Shown here: one piece after another, positions 34,845 through 44,270 of the stretch
Layout: each line of letters begins with the position of its first letter
Position numbering within the stretch: position 1 is the stretch's first letter
DNA from: DASSLY01 sp035689185
GTDB taxonomy: Bacteria; Actinomycetota; Actinomycetes; Actinomycetales; Dermatophilaceae
DNA: 59,531 nucleotides
NCBI GenBank assembly: GCA_035689185.1
Contig: DASSLY010000023.1
Coordinates: 1 to 59,531 of the forward strand
Reading direction: 5' to 3'
Notes under the pieces: model-generated
The model's input: only the letters and a program-made list of their open reading frames with translations
Told to the model about the DNA's origin: nothing
Databases searched by the model: none
Made by a program: the position numbers and the translations under genes

Positions 34845-35732
34845 ATGCCGGACCGGAGCTCCCCGCTACAGCGGCGAGCCGTCCGCCTGCGCGCCGAACA
34901 GCGGCTACGAGAGAGCGTTCGGGGAGTGCGGGCTTGGGCTCGCGGCGTCGGCACCGGCGACGCCGGCAGCCTGCCGGACTTCCTGGTCATCGGCGGGATG
35001 CGCTGCGGCACCACCTCCCTGTTCGCCTACCTGGCCGGCCACCCGTCGGTCGTGCCCGCGATCGGCAAGGAGCTGCAGTACTTCACCGTCTTCCACGACA
35101 AGGGGGAGCGGTGGTACCGGGGCCACTTCCCGCCGCCCCGCGCCGGCCAGAAGACCTTCGAGGCCAGCCCGTACTACCTCTACCACCCCCTCGCCCCGGC
35201 CCGGGTGCGCGAGTTGCTGCCCAACGGCCGGTTCATCGCGCTGCTGCGTGACCCGGTGGAACGGGCCTACTCGCACTACAAGCACTCGGTCGAGCGTGGC
35301 GTCGAGCCGTTGTCGTTCCTGGACGCCGTCCACGCCGAGGAGGAACGGCTGGCGCCATATCTCCGCGGGGGCGACCTCACCTCGAAACAGGCGCACGCAG
35401 CACTGCGCAGCTACTCCTACGTCTCTCGCGGGATGTATGCCGAGCAACTGGAGCGTTGGTACTGCCACTTCGACCGGGAGCAAATGCTCGTCATCCGCAG
35501 CGAAGACATGTACGCCGACCCTGCTGCCGTCTACGCCCGGTGTGTGAGTTTCCTCAACCTGGCGCCGCACGAGCAGGGCGCCTTCGGCCTCCACACGCGG
35601 GCCAAGCCGCCGATGCCTGCGGTCACCGACGGCGCACGAGATGAGCTGCGGGAGCTGTACGCGCCGCACGACCACCGCCTTCGCGACCTGCTCGGCTGGT
35701 CCACCGGGTGGCCGTTGGCCAGCATCGGCTGA
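34845..35732 (+). CDS. sulfotransferase 5, heparan N-sulfotransferase-like
   Basis: A 295-aa sulfotransferase of the NDST/HS-sulfotransferase-like group: PAPS loop VIGGMRCGTTSLFAYL, EASPYYLYHPLAPARV, and the 3'-phosphate motif LLRDPVERAYSHYKHSV. The same order occurs in sulfotransferase 6. In eukaryotes such enzymes sulfate glycosaminoglycans; the bacterial acceptor is unknown. It has its own ribosome binding site (AAGGA) and lies 102 bp after sulfotransferase 4. Confidence 0.92.
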   Translation: MPDRSSPLQRRAVRLRAEQRLRESVRGVRAWARGVGTGDAGSLPDFLVIGGMRCGTTSLFAYLAGHPSVVPAIGKELQYFTVFHDKGERWYRGHFPPPRAGQKTFEASPYYLYHPLAPARVRELLPNGRFIALLRDPVERAYSHYKHSVERGVEPLSFLDAVHAEEERLAPYLRGGDLTSKQAHAALRSYSYVSRGMYAEQLERWYCHFDREQMLVIRSEDMYADPAAVYARCVSFLNLAPHEQGAFGLHTRAKPPMPAVTDGARDELRELYAPHDHRLRDLLGWSTGWPLASIG

Positions 35733-35888
35733 CCCGCCGCGAACACGGCGCGCCTCCGACTGAATCTGGCCGAAAGGGCGACGAGACCAGTAGCCCTCGG
35801 TTACGCTGTAAAGGCTGGGGTCCGAACTGCCCCCTCATGCCGGCCGTCACGCCTAATGGCAAGCCATTCCCTGATCGTATGAGGTCCC

Positions 35889-37895
35889 ATGCTGGGTATT
35901 CGCCGAACCGTCGTGCTTCTCGTCGCTGTCACTGCACTGGTCCTCGGGGTGGGCAGCTCCTCCGCCTCGGCGGCCATCTCGAACGTGCCCGCGCGCACGT
36001 GGGGCACCAACGGCCGGGTCCTGGCGATCCTGCCGGTCGGCGACAGGGTCTACGTCGCCGGCAAGTTCAGCGCCGTCATCGACCCGTCCAGCCGCACGTA
36101 CGCGGTGAGCAACCTCGCCGTGTTCATCCCGGCGACGGGCCGGTTCGACACCAGTTTCACGGCGCAGGCCGACTCCACTGTGACGGCGCTGGCGGCGGCG
36201 GAGGGCAACCTGTACCTCGGTGGGCTGTTCGCGACCATCAACGGGGTCGCCCGCAAGAAGCTGGCCAAAGTGGATGCCGCCACGGGGACGCTCGACCCGG
36301 CGTGGAAGGCATCGGTCAACCTGCAGCCCGACACTCTCACCGTGGCGAACGGCCAGGTGTACGCCGGTGGCCTGTTCACCACGGCCGCCGGCACCGGGGC
36401 AGCACTCGCGGCCCGTCCCTACCTGGCGCGGTTCGACGCCGCCACCGGCGCCCTCGACACGACCTGGCTGCCCACCCCGGACGACCGGGTCTTCACCGTG
36501 GAGCCCTCCTTCGGGGGCGACTCGGTGTTCATCGGCGGCAACTTCACTGCCGTCAACGGGACCACCACCAGCGGCCACCTCGCCAAGCTGTCTGCCGCGA
36601 CCGGCACTGTCGCCACCTCCTTCGCGCCCGGCGCGACGAACCTGGCGACGAAGCCGCCTATCTACGACATCTCGGTGGTGGGTCCGGACCGGGTCTACCT
36701 TGCCGTGGCTGGCTCGGGCGGGGCATGCACCGCGATGGATTCCAACACCGGTGCGGTGGCCTGGTCCAAGCACTCCAACGGCAACATGCAGGGGGTGCGA
36801 GTCATCGGGACCACCGTGTTCTGCGGCGGCCACTTCACCGGCGCCGGCGGCTTCGACGGGCTGACCCGCTACAAGATCGCCGCCGTGGACGCGGCGAGCG
36901 GCACAACCCTGCCGTACGCGCCCGTCGTGAACAGCGCACTCGGGGTGTGGTCGATGGGCGCGGACGCGACCCACGTGTACATCGGTGGCGACTTCACCAA
37001 GATCGGCGCCACCGCGCAACCCCACTTCGCGATGCTGCCCGACAGTGCGGCATACACCGTGCCCGGCGCGCCGGAGGACCTGTCCGGCGCCGCGGGAGAC
37101 GCCACGGTGCTGCTCCAGTGGTTCGTCCCGTCGACCGACGGCGGCCAGCCGCTGCAGCGGTACCGGGTGTACCGCTCCACCGACGGCCTCAGCTGGACCC
37201 AGGTGGCAACCACCACCATGCCGAGCTACAGCGACGCCACGGTCACCAACGGCACGGCCTACTCCTACCGGGTCACGGCCCTGAACGCGGTCGGCGAGAG
37301 CCTGCCGAGCGCGACGGTGACCGCGACGCCGCAGACCGGTGTCGCTACGGTTCCGGGCGCTCCGTCGGGCTTCAGCGCGGTCGGCCAGTACGCCTCCAAC
37401 CTGCTCAGCTGGACCGCCCCCGCCTCCGGCGGCTCCCCGATCACCGGGTACCGGATCTACCGGGGTGTCCAGGCCGGCACCGAGACCTTGCTTGCCACGG
37501 TCACCGAGACCACCTTCACCGACGCCGATGTCGTCATCGGCGACCGGTACTACTACCGGGTCAGCGCGGTCAACGCCATCGGCGAGGGCGGCCTGAGCCT
37601 GGAGGAGTCTGCGGTCCCGACCAACGGTGCACCGTCGGCGCCGGTGATGACCGGCGTGGCGCAGGCTGACGGAATCGCGTTGTCGTGGTCGGCGCCCGCC
37701 CGTGACGGCGGCTCCCCCGTGACTAAGTACATCCTCATCCGCGACGGCATCCGCCTTACCGTCCTCGGCCCCGACCAGCTCTCCTACCTGGACAAGGCGG
37801 TCACGTCGGGGACGAGCTACAGCTACCGGATCAAGGCGCAGAACGCGCTGGGCACCTCCCCGCTGTCGGCGCCGGTCGTGATCACCGCCCAGTAG
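35889..37895 (+). CDS. secreted beta-propeller protein with three fibronectin III domains
   Basis: A 668-aa exported protein with a signal peptide cut after residue 28 (SASA). Residues about 35-385 hold repeats of the form VYVAGKFSAV/LYLGGLFATI/VFIGGNFTAV, a delta-60/DUF5122-type beta-propeller. Three fibronectin type III domains follow (about 395-485, 490-580 and 585-668), each with a GxxYxYRV-like end such as GTAYSYRVTALNAVGES. No anchor is visible. The N-terminal signature WGTNGRV is shared with the protein at 42.2 kb. Binding of the extracellular glycan is a guess. Confidence 0.85.
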   Translation: MLGIRRTVVLLVAVTALVLGVGSSSASAAISNVPARTWGTNGRVLAILPVGDRVYVAGKFSAVIDPSSRTYAVSNLAVFIPATGRFDTSFTAQADSTVTALAAAEGNLYLGGLFATINGVARKKLAKVDAATGTLDPAWKASVNLQPDTLTVANGQVYAGGLFTTAAGTGAALAARPYLARFDAATGALDTTWLPTPDDRVFTVEPSFGGDSVFIGGNFTAVNGTTTSGHLAKLSAATGTVATSFAPGATNLATKPPIYDISVVGPDRVYLAVAGSGGACTAMDSNTGAVAWSKHSNGNMQGVRVIGTTVFCGGHFTGAGGFDGLTRYKIAAVDAASGTTLPYAPVVNSALGVWSMGADATHVYIGGDFTKIGATAQPHFAMLPDSAAYTVPGAPEDLSGAAGDATVLLQWFVPSTDGGQPLQRYRVYRSTDGLSWTQVATTTMPSYSDATVTNGTAYSYRVTALNAVGESLPSATVTATPQTGVATVPGAPSGFSAVGQYASNLLSWTAPASGGSPITGYRIYRGVQAGTETLLATVTETTFTDADVVIGDRYYYRVSAVNAIGEGGLSLEESAVPTNGAPSAPVMTGVAQADGIALSWSAPARDGGSPVTKYILIRDGIRLTVLGPDQLSYLDKAVTSGTSYSYRIKAQNALGTSPLSAPVVITAQ

Positions 37896-37929
37896 GGCGG
37901 CGCTATCCAGCTGCCCCGGTCGCGGTTCC

Positions 37930-37948
37930 GCCCGGCAGCCTGCCGGGC
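37930..37948 (+). terminator. GC-rich hairpin after beta-propeller/FnIII gene
   Basis: Arms GCCCGGCA and TGCCGGGC around the 3-base loop GCC, 34 bp after the stop codon. No T run. Confidence 0.6.
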
Positions 37949-38268
37949 GCGGCCCCGGCGATGGGGGCCTTCGCCCGCAATGCGCCGACGGCCTTTCGGG
38001 GGGGGCGTCCGGCCGCCGGCGCGCCGGCCACGCCACAGCAGACCCGGAGCGAGCGGCCCGCGGCTGAGGCGTGCACCACATACGCCATTTGCATGTTGCG
38101 TCGCAATCGCGCCAGGCTCTACCTTCGAAGCGGTCGACGTCCAGATAGTCCCCATCTGGGCGAGACCTCCCCGGTCGGGCGACCTGTCCGCCTGTTCGGG
38201 TACGCCCTGACAGCTCCCCTAGCTCATCACGGCGTGGACAGGGGCGAGAGCGATCTCGTCGACTGAAA

Positions 38269-38332
38269 TGCCTTTCCCTGAAGGCACCAGATCACCATCG
38301 GCGGCGCATCGGCGCGCCCCCGGTGGTGATCT
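38269..38332 (+). promoter_or_regulatory. two consecutive hairpins before beta-helix gene
   Basis: Hairpin 1: TGCCTT/AAGGCA with a 6-base loop (38269-38286). Hairpin 2: AGATCACCA/TGGTGATCT (38289-38297 and 38324-38332) enclosing a GC-rich centre. Hairpin 2 ends 12 bases before the GTG start and leaves no clear ribosome binding site, so an attenuator or a translation block is possible. Confidence 0.5.
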
Positions 38333-38344
38333 CATGTCTGCGCC

Positions 38345-39679
38345 GTGGAACGGACCTCCGTGCACCACAACATCCCTGTCACGCCCCGACGGCGTAGCCG
38401 TGCGCGCGCCGTCGTGCTGGGCACTGCCTGCCTGACCGCCGCCGCCTCGACCGTCGCGCTCGCCGGCCCGGCCGGTGCGCAGGTCAGCAATGGCTCACTG
38501 GCCGCGCCCGCCCCGCTCGTCGTATCCACGATCACCCAGTTGCAGGACGCGATCAAGAGCGCTGCCCCAGGCACCGTGATCAAGCTGAAGAGCGGCACCT
38601 ACAACGGTGTGCTCAATATCCAGCGCTCCGGCACCGCGGCGCTGCCGATCACGCTGACCAACAACGGCGACGGCCCGGTCACGCTGACTGCCAGCCTGCG
38701 GATGCCCAGCTGCGGCGCGTCCTCGCCCGACCCGAACCGGACGATCACGTTCGGCAGCGGGGCCAGCTACTGGACCATAACCGGGCTGAACATTCGCGGC
38801 GGCATCATGATCATGGGCGGCAACGCCGGCAAGGTTCGGCACTGGCTGAACACCAAGTCGCTGGACTGGCAGGCCCGTCGGGCCGTCCCGGGCCGGGGCA
38901 GCTACAACCCCACCGGCATCGACAGCTCGACCCCCTACCTGCAGAACAAGGTCGGCGTCCCGCTTCGACCCTCGTACGGCATCAAGATCGTCAACAACGA
39001 CCTCTCGCTCAAGGGCATCCACTCTGCGATGAACAAGCGTGGGGTCATCGCGGGCAACCAGATCCACGACATCGCCTGTGGCGTGGGCCCCGGAGTGTGG
39101 CTGGGCAGCTACAGCGACGGCTGGCAGCTCACCGGCAACACCGTTCACGACATCGCCCAGTCCACCTTCAAGCACTACATGCAGGAGGGCATCCGCATCG
39201 GTGGCTCGTCGGCCTACAACACCGTCTCGGGTAACACGATCTACAACCTGCCGGGCGACGGTCGCGCCTTCACCACCGACGAGGACGGCTCGTGGAACAC
39301 GTTCACCAAGAACACCGCCCGGAACGTGGCCATCGGCTTCAACGACCAGATGTCGGGGTGGGGCAACTTCTGGACCTACAACACGGTGACCACCTTCCGC
39401 ACCTCCGGCTTCGGCTTCCGCATGAAGGACGCCGGACTGAAGCTCCCGTCGATGAACAGCAGCACCAACAAGTCCACGATCAGCTGCAACACGGCCACGG
39501 GCGGGAAGATCTCGCTGCAGGCCGGTGCGATGATGGACAGCACGTTCAACCGCAACGCTTTCACCGAGGTTCAGCTGTCGCCGAACCTGCGGAACTACTG
39601 GACGTCGCAGGGCGACATGTGGAACGGCTCCACCAAGCCCCCGGCCCAGTTCGTCAACAGCTTCACGACCGGCTGCTGA
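38345..39679 (+). CDS. secreted parallel beta-helix protein, polysaccharide lyase-like
   Basis: A 444-aa exported protein: arginine-rich N-terminus, signal peptide to about residue 45 (GPAGA), then a right-handed parallel beta-helix. Typical rungs are ITQLQDAIKSAAPGTVIKLKSGTY, GVIAGNQIHDI, WQLTGNTVHDI and YNTVSGNTIYNL. The opening resembles chondroitinase B/alginate lyase (PL6) proteins, but a catalytic Arg/Lys pair could not be assigned. The start (GTG 38345) is uncertain because no ribosome binding site is seen. It might cut or bind the acidic glycan. Confidence 0.72.
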   Translation: MERTSVHHNIPVTPRRRSRARAVVLGTACLTAAASTVALAGPAGAQVSNGSLAAPAPLVVSTITQLQDAIKSAAPGTVIKLKSGTYNGVLNIQRSGTAALPITLTNNGDGPVTLTASLRMPSCGASSPDPNRTITFGSGASYWTITGLNIRGGIMIMGGNAGKVRHWLNTKSLDWQARRAVPGRGSYNPTGIDSSTPYLQNKVGVPLRPSYGIKIVNNDLSLKGIHSAMNKRGVIAGNQIHDIACGVGPGVWLGSYSDGWQLTGNTVHDIAQSTFKHYMQEGIRIGGSSAYNTVSGNTIYNLPGDGRAFTTDEDGSWNTFTKNTARNVAIGFNDQMSGWGNFWTYNTVTTFRTSGFGFRMKDAGLKLPSMNSSTNKSTISCNTATGGKISLQAGAMMDSTFNRNAFTEVQLSPNLRNYWTSQGDMWNGSTKPPAQFVNSFTTGC

Positions 39680-39740
39680 GCCGGTTCACCGGCCAGGACC
39701 GGCCGGGTGGGTTCCCGGGCCTGAGTTAGGGGCACACGGC

Positions 39741-39777
39741 AAGGCGGCCACGAGGACGTGCTCCTCGTGGCCGCCTT
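39741..39777. terminator. bidirectional terminator, 16-bp arms
   Basis: Perfect arms at 39741-39756 and 39762-39777 with a 5-base loop, beginning with AAGG and ending with CCTT. It separates the convergent beta-helix and beta-propeller genes. Confidence 0.9.
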
Positions 39778-39823
39778 CCGCGTCCCCTGCCGGTGCTACT
39801 CCAGGGACGGGCGCCAGCGCTGG

Positions 39824-42178
39824 CTACGGGGTGCCGGGCAGCAGGGCCAGGCCCTGGTGCACCGTGTTCCGGTCGCCGACCAGGGTGAAGTCGCCGCCGA
39901 CGAGCAGCCCCTGCGGCAGGACCTCCAGAGACCAGACACCCATCGGCGAGTCGAAGAAGAACTGGTCCGTGGTGAGGTCGCCTGACGTGGCGTCGAACAC
40001 GATCAGCCGTTGCCGCTCGAGCCGGGTGTGGTCGGTCGGCGTCCGCCAGCAGAAGCCGCCGGCGTTCCGGTCGCCTCCGTGCGAGCCGTAGTAGAGCCTT
40101 CCGTTGACCTCCACCAGGGCCTGCATCCCACCGTTGCACCAGGTTATCCAGGTCAGCCCGGTCGGGTTGGTGGGCGTTCCGAGCCTCACGGCGTCCCACT
40201 TGTAGACGAAGTCGGGGCAGGTGTCGCCGCCGTACAGGTAGCGCTCGTCCGCTGACAGGTCGATGTGGGTGACCCAGGGTCCCAGCTGCGGGCAGGCTTC
40301 CACGCCGCCGAGCTGGGACGTGGTGCGCGCGCCCCTGGTCCCGTCGACCACCAGCAGGCCACCCTTGACGGCCACGCCGTTCGCGCTCGTGAACGGCCCG
40401 GCGAGGTACACCCGCGAGCCGTCTCGCCGGACCGCGAGCCCCTGCACCATCCCGCCCCGCTGCAGTGGGCCGGCGTCGCCGCTGGTGTTGACGACGAACA
40501 GCGGGTCCACCCCGCCGGTAGCACCGTTGAGCTTGACCAGGTGCGACCGGATCACGTTGTTCACGCGGGCGAAGGTGCCACCCACGTACAGCGCGCCGCC
40601 GAATGCCTTGCCGATCAGGGCGGAGTTGTTCGCCTGGGCCACGAAGCCCGTGTCCACCCTGCCGGTGGCCGTGGTGAGCGCCGCGATGTTGGCCCGGTTC
40701 AGCCCGCCCAGCCTGGTGAAGCTGCCCATCACGTAGAGGCGGGTTCGGTCGGGGGACAGCTCCAGGTCCAGGACGATGTCGTTCGCGTCGACCCGGAACG
40801 TCGCGTCGCCGGCCCCGGTGGCCGCGTCGAGGGCGGCAAGGCCCTTGCGCACCAACCCGTTCATGCTGGTCAGGTCGCCACCGACGAAGGTCGACGGGCC
40901 CGCCGGCGCCAGCGCCAGGATCTGACCGGATGGGACGGGGTTCCACGAGTTGGGCGTGGAGCTCCCGGCGCTGAACGCCGCCGCGTTGTGCCGCTCGGTC
41001 GTGCCCGACTGCCCGAACCGGCCGCCGACATAGACGACGCCGTCCTGCACGCCGAGAGCATCCACCTCCGGCATGCACGGCACCAAGGTGTAGGTGTTCT
41101 TGGTCCGGTGCGGTGCGTTGCAGCCGGACAGCGCCGGGTTGAACGCGGTCGGTGCCCCGGTGCCCGTCACCGAGCCGAGGTACCCGCGCGCGACGCCTGC
41201 CAGCGAAGTGAACTGGCCGCCGACGTAGACGATGCCGCTGGTCTGGTCCACGCCCAGGGCGGCCACGAGCGCGTTCGCCCGGGGCGCCCAGTTGACCACG
41301 ACACCGGAGTTGGTCGCGAACGCGGCGAGGTTGGCTCGTGCCAGCACGAGACCGGCCGATGTCACCGCGCCGAACGCGCCGCCCGCGTAGAGGGTAGACC
41401 CGTCCGCGGACAAGGCCAGGGCGTTGACGCCGCCGTAGACGGACCCGCTGAACCCGGTGTCGACCCGGCCCGTGTCGGCCGTGAGACGCCCGACATGGGA
41501 CACGTAGGAGCCGTTCACGCCGGTGAAGTCACCGCCGGCGAAGACCGCGCCACCGCCGGCCGCGAGGGAGCGCACGGTGCCGTTGGCGGAGGCGTGCCAC
41601 CCGGCGAGCGCTGCGCCGGTGTCACGATCGACCGCGGCCAGCCGCTGGACCGGCGCGTCGGTGCTGCCGATGCCGGTGAGTTCACCGCCCAAGATGACCT
41701 TGTCGGCCAGCACGGCGATGGCGTAGACGCTGCCGAGCGGGCGCGGGTCCCACCGAGTCACGGCTCCGGTCGCGTCGATCTGCGCGGCGCCCCGACGGAA
41801 GCTGTCGCCGATGGTGGTGAAATCGCCTGCGATGTACCAGCCGCCGGCCCCGTCAGGGGCGCTCGCCCGCACCACGCCATCGACCCTCGGGGCGACGGCG
41901 CTGATGGTGCCGGTCGAGGTGCTCACCGGTGCGCCGTAGCCGCTCTGCGGCCCGACGTAGTCGAACGCCCCGGCGAGATAGACGCGTGAGCCAACGAGCT
42001 TCGTGTCGCTGACCCGGCCGTTCGTGCCCCACCAGGACGACACCGGCGCGGTGCTCACCCCGGAGGGCCCTACCCCGGCCGCGCTTGCCGTCAGTGGCGT
42101 CGCGCTGATGCCGGCCAACGCGGTGGCGGTGGACAGCGCGACGGCGGCGCACCATCCCGTCACCATACGGATTCTCAT
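39824..42178 (-). CDS. large secreted beta-propeller protein
   Basis: A 784-aa exported protein with a signal peptide cut near residue 33 (TASA). The rest is made of many repeats such as VYLAGAFDYV, VILGGELTGI, VFAGGDFTGV and VYVGGQFTSL, a delta-60/DUF5122-type propeller, probably more than one propeller. It shares WWGTNGRV with the protein at 35.9 kb, so they are likely paralogues. Start ATG 42178 follows AAGAGGAGA. Six 11-bp repeats lie 53-118 bp upstream. Role unknown. Confidence 0.85.
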   Translation of the reverse strand: MRIRMVTGWCAAVALSTATALAGISATPLTASAAGVGPSGVSTAPVSSWWGTNGRVSDTKLVGSRVYLAGAFDYVGPQSGYGAPVSTSTGTISAVAPRVDGVVRASAPDGAGGWYIAGDFTTIGDSFRRGAAQIDATGAVTRWDPRPLGSVYAIAVLADKVILGGELTGIGSTDAPVQRLAAVDRDTGAALAGWHASANGTVRSLAAGGGAVFAGGDFTGVNGSYVSHVGRLTADTGRVDTGFSGSVYGGVNALALSADGSTLYAGGAFGAVTSAGLVLARANLAAFATNSGVVVNWAPRANALVAALGVDQTSGIVYVGGQFTSLAGVARGYLGSVTGTGAPTAFNPALSGCNAPHRTKNTYTLVPCMPEVDALGVQDGVVYVGGRFGQSGTTERHNAAAFSAGSSTPNSWNPVPSGQILALAPAGPSTFVGGDLTSMNGLVRKGLAALDAATGAGDATFRVDANDIVLDLELSPDRTRLYVMGSFTRLGGLNRANIAALTTATGRVDTGFVAQANNSALIGKAFGGALYVGGTFARVNNVIRSHLVKLNGATGGVDPLFVVNTSGDAGPLQRGGMVQGLAVRRDGSRVYLAGPFTSANGVAVKGGLLVVDGTRGARTTSQLGGVEACPQLGPWVTHIDLSADERYLYGGDTCPDFVYKWDAVRLGTPTNPTGLTWITWCNGGMQALVEVNGRLYYGSHGGDRNAGGFCWRTPTDHTRLERQRLIVFDATSGDLTTDQFFFDSPMGVWSLEVLPQGLLVGGDFTLVGDRNTVHQGLALLPGTP

Positions 42179-42230
42179 CGATCTCCTCTTGTTGTGCCGG
42201 GCAGCCGGACCAGCCAGCACCACGGGCAGT

Positions 42231-42296
42231 GCTACTCGGCTGCTACTCGGCTGCTACTCGGCTGCTTGTTGGCTGCTACGTGGCTGCCATTCGGCC
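42231..42296. repeat. six 11-bp tandem repeats
   Basis: Units start at 42231, 42242, 42253, 42264, 42275 and 42286: GCTACTCGGCT three times, then GCTTGTTGGCT, GCTACGTGGCT and GCCATTCGGCC. The 11-bp period is close to one DNA turn. The array lies upstream of the beta-propeller gene, between it and the small lipoprotein gene. Confidence 0.9.
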
Positions 42297-42309
42297 GAAC
42301 TGTGACCGC

Positions 42310-43050
42310 CTAGGCGGGACAGGCGTTGTCGGCGATCTTCTGGGCCTGGCCGACCAGCTGCGACACCGAGGCGCCGGCGTCGCTGCTGGCGGAGCTGACA
42401 GCCGAGATGGTGGCCAGGACGTCCTTGCGTCGTTGCGCGGCTCCGTCCAGGGCAAGCTTCACGTCAGTCGTGGTCAGGGTCGCGGGAGGGTTCGTGACTC
42501 CGGCCAGCGCTGCGGCGAGCGCGGCTCGTTGGGTGATGACGGCGCGAACCGCGGCGTCCAGCCTGGCAACGTCGGCCTTGAGCGCATGTACCTGGTCGGC
42601 GATGTCGCCGCGGTAGCCGGTCGCCTGGGCGGCCTGCGAACGGATCTGTGAGTACAACCCGCGGACCGCGGTGCAGTCGCGCGGGCTGATCCGGTACGCC
42701 GCGGCGCGCTGGCGCTGGATGAGGTCCCGGGCCTTCGACGTGGCCGTGCCCAGCCCCTGCCGGGGCGCGGACAGGTCGTTGTCCAGCTGGATCTTCTTCA
42801 GCAGCTCCACCAGGCCGTACAGCGACGTGGTCAGCCTGGTATTCGCCGCCACGACCGCGGCCACCCTCGGGTCGGCGGGGGGAGTCGACGTCGCCGAGGT
42901 CGTGGGCGCACTGGTGATGCTGGAGCTGGACCCCAACGGCGTGCCCAACCCCTCGGTGGACCCGCTGCCGCACGCCGCCAGCGCTGCCACGGCCAGCAGC
43001 GACGCCACGACCGGGGCCGGTCGCGGCAGGGTCCGGCGAACGCGCGTCAT
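42310..43050 (-). CDS. small lipoprotein
   Basis: A 246-aa lipoprotein: basic start, hydrophobic span and lipobox LAAC with Cys27, then a Ser/Thr-rich linker (about 28-58). The remainder is helical and charged, with coiled-coil-like stretches (LKADVARLDAAVRAVI) and two Cys (CTAV, and CPA at the C-terminus). I do not recognise a family. The ATG at 43050 overlaps the end of the GT4 gene (ATGA), so a role in the polysaccharide pathway, perhaps at the outer face of the membrane, is likely. Confidence 0.75.
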   Translation of the reverse strand: MTRVRRTLPRPAPVVASLLAVAALAACGSGSTEGLGTPLGSSSSITSAPTTSATSTPPADPRVAAVVAANTRLTTSLYGLVELLKKIQLDNDLSAPRQGLGTATSKARDLIQRQRAAAYRISPRDCTAVRGLYSQIRSQAAQATGYRGDIADQVHALKADVARLDAAVRAVITQRAALAAALAGVTNPPATLTTTDVKLALDGAAQRRKDVLATISAVSSASSDAGASVSQLVGQAQKIADNACPA

Positions 43051-44270
43051 ACCGGCCGTCCGTCCACGGCCTCGGCGCGGGCCACCCGGGCGACCCGGGC
43101 AGCCGGGGTGGTCAGCTGAAGGTAGACCTGTTCCAGCTGGTCGGTCACCGAGTCCCAGTCGTAGTCACCCATGATCTGGTCGCGGAAGGCACGTGCCGGC
43201 TCGCGAAGGGTGTCGAAGCCGCCGACCAGGTCTTGCAGCGCGCGCGCCAACGAGCCGACGTCCCCGGTGCGGAACGTGCGGCGGGCGGGACCGCCGTCGG
43301 ACCCGATCACCTCCACATGTGGCGGGATGTCGCTGGTCAGGACGGGCAGACCGTGGCTGATCGCCTCGAGCAGCGTGAGCGGAAGACCCTCGACGTAGGA
43401 CGGCTGGACGAACACGCCTGCGTGCTGGTAGAGCGCCCGCAGCGTCTCCCCGAACGCGTACCCGGTCAGCACCACGCGCGGGTCGCGCGCCGCAAGCTCA
43501 CGGACCCGGTCGGTGAACCCGTCGGTCCACGAGGTGTCGCCGACCACGGCCAGCTGCACGTCGCCGCCGGTGACCTGGCCGAAGGCTTCCACCAACAGGT
43601 CGGGCGCCTTCTCCGGGACGATCCGGCCGACGAACAGCACGTACCTGCCGGGGGTGAGCCCGAACGCCTCGATCGGCGCGGCCGGGGCCGGCTCCGGAAG
43701 GCTGACGCCGTTGGGGATGTACTCGGTCGAGCGCCCGAAGTGGGTGCGGTAGTGCTCCTGCAGCGCGCGGGAGACCACGATCGTGCGATCCGGCACCCGA
43801 CTGCTCATCCAGTGCGCGGTGCCCAGCACGGCACGGGCGCCCAGACCCCACTTGCCGCGCTGATGGTCCAGCCCGTGCACCGTCAGGGCGACCTTGCTGC
43901 GGGACAGGTAGCGCGGGACCGGGGCAACCAGCCCCGGACCGAGCGCGTGGTAGTGGAATACGTCACAGCCCATCCGCAGGGCCTTGGCCGTGGACGTGGC
44001 GCTGTGCACGATGGCGTCCAGGTGCTTCGAGGCCACCGTCGGCGCCGGCACCACGTCCATCCCCAGGTATGGCGACGGGGGTGGCGTGCCGTAGGACGCT
44101 CGGGTGAAGACCGTGACACGGTGGCCCCGGTCAGCCAGGCGCCGGCCCGTCTCGGAGACGACGTGCTCGATGCCGCCGTAGGTCGCGGGCAGGCCCTTCT
44201 GGCCGATCATGGCGATGTGCAGCGGGCGCCGCGGCAGCCTTGTGGTTGGTTCCGCTGCAGTCCAGAGCAC
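43047..44270 (-). CDS. glycosyltransferase, family 4
   Basis: A 407-aa GT-B transferase. The N-terminal acceptor part is MIGQKGLPATYGGIEHVVSETGRRL, known from bacterial DUF1972-type rhamnosyl/mannosyl transferases (here given as GQKGLPATYGGIEHV). The donor site is PSYVEGLPLTLLEAISHGLPVL with E...E spacing. GTG 44270 has AAGGGG 6 bases upstream; ATG 44315 and ATG 44450 are possible but lack support. It ends coupled to the lipoprotein gene. Confidence 0.87.
   Translation of the reverse strand: MLWTAAEPTTRLPRRPLHIAMIGQKGLPATYGGIEHVVSETGRRLADRGHRVTVFTRASYGTPPPSPYLGMDVVPAPTVASKHLDAIVHSATSTAKALRMGCDVFHYHALGPGLVAPVPRYLSRSKVALTVHGLDHQRGKWGLGARAVLGTAHWMSSRVPDRTIVVSRALQEHYRTHFGRSTEYIPNGVSLPEPAPAAPIEAFGLTPGRYVLFVGRIVPEKAPDLLVEAFGQVTGGDVQLAVVGDTSWTDGFTDRVRELAARDPRVVLTGYAFGETLRALYQHAGVFVQPSYVEGLPLTLLEAISHGLPVLTSDIPPHVEVIGSDGGPARRTFRTGDVGSLARALQDLVGGFDTLREPARAFRDQIMGDYDWDSVTDQLEQVYLQLTTPAARVARVARAEAVDGRPV

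Larger units (their letters stand above)
37896..38344. other. 449-bp gap with three hairpins
   Basis: No gene found. A GC-rich hairpin with perfect 8-bp arms follows the upstream gene (37930-37948) and may end its transcript. Two more hairpins lie directly before the next gene (38269-38332). No known riboswitch consensus was recognised. Confidence 0.6.

Noticed and set aside
35853..38081. Long minus-strand frame opposite the propeller/FnIII gene
   Set aside because: Same reason: the plus-strand gene has a signal peptide and known domains; the minus-strand product is Gly/Arg-rich noise.
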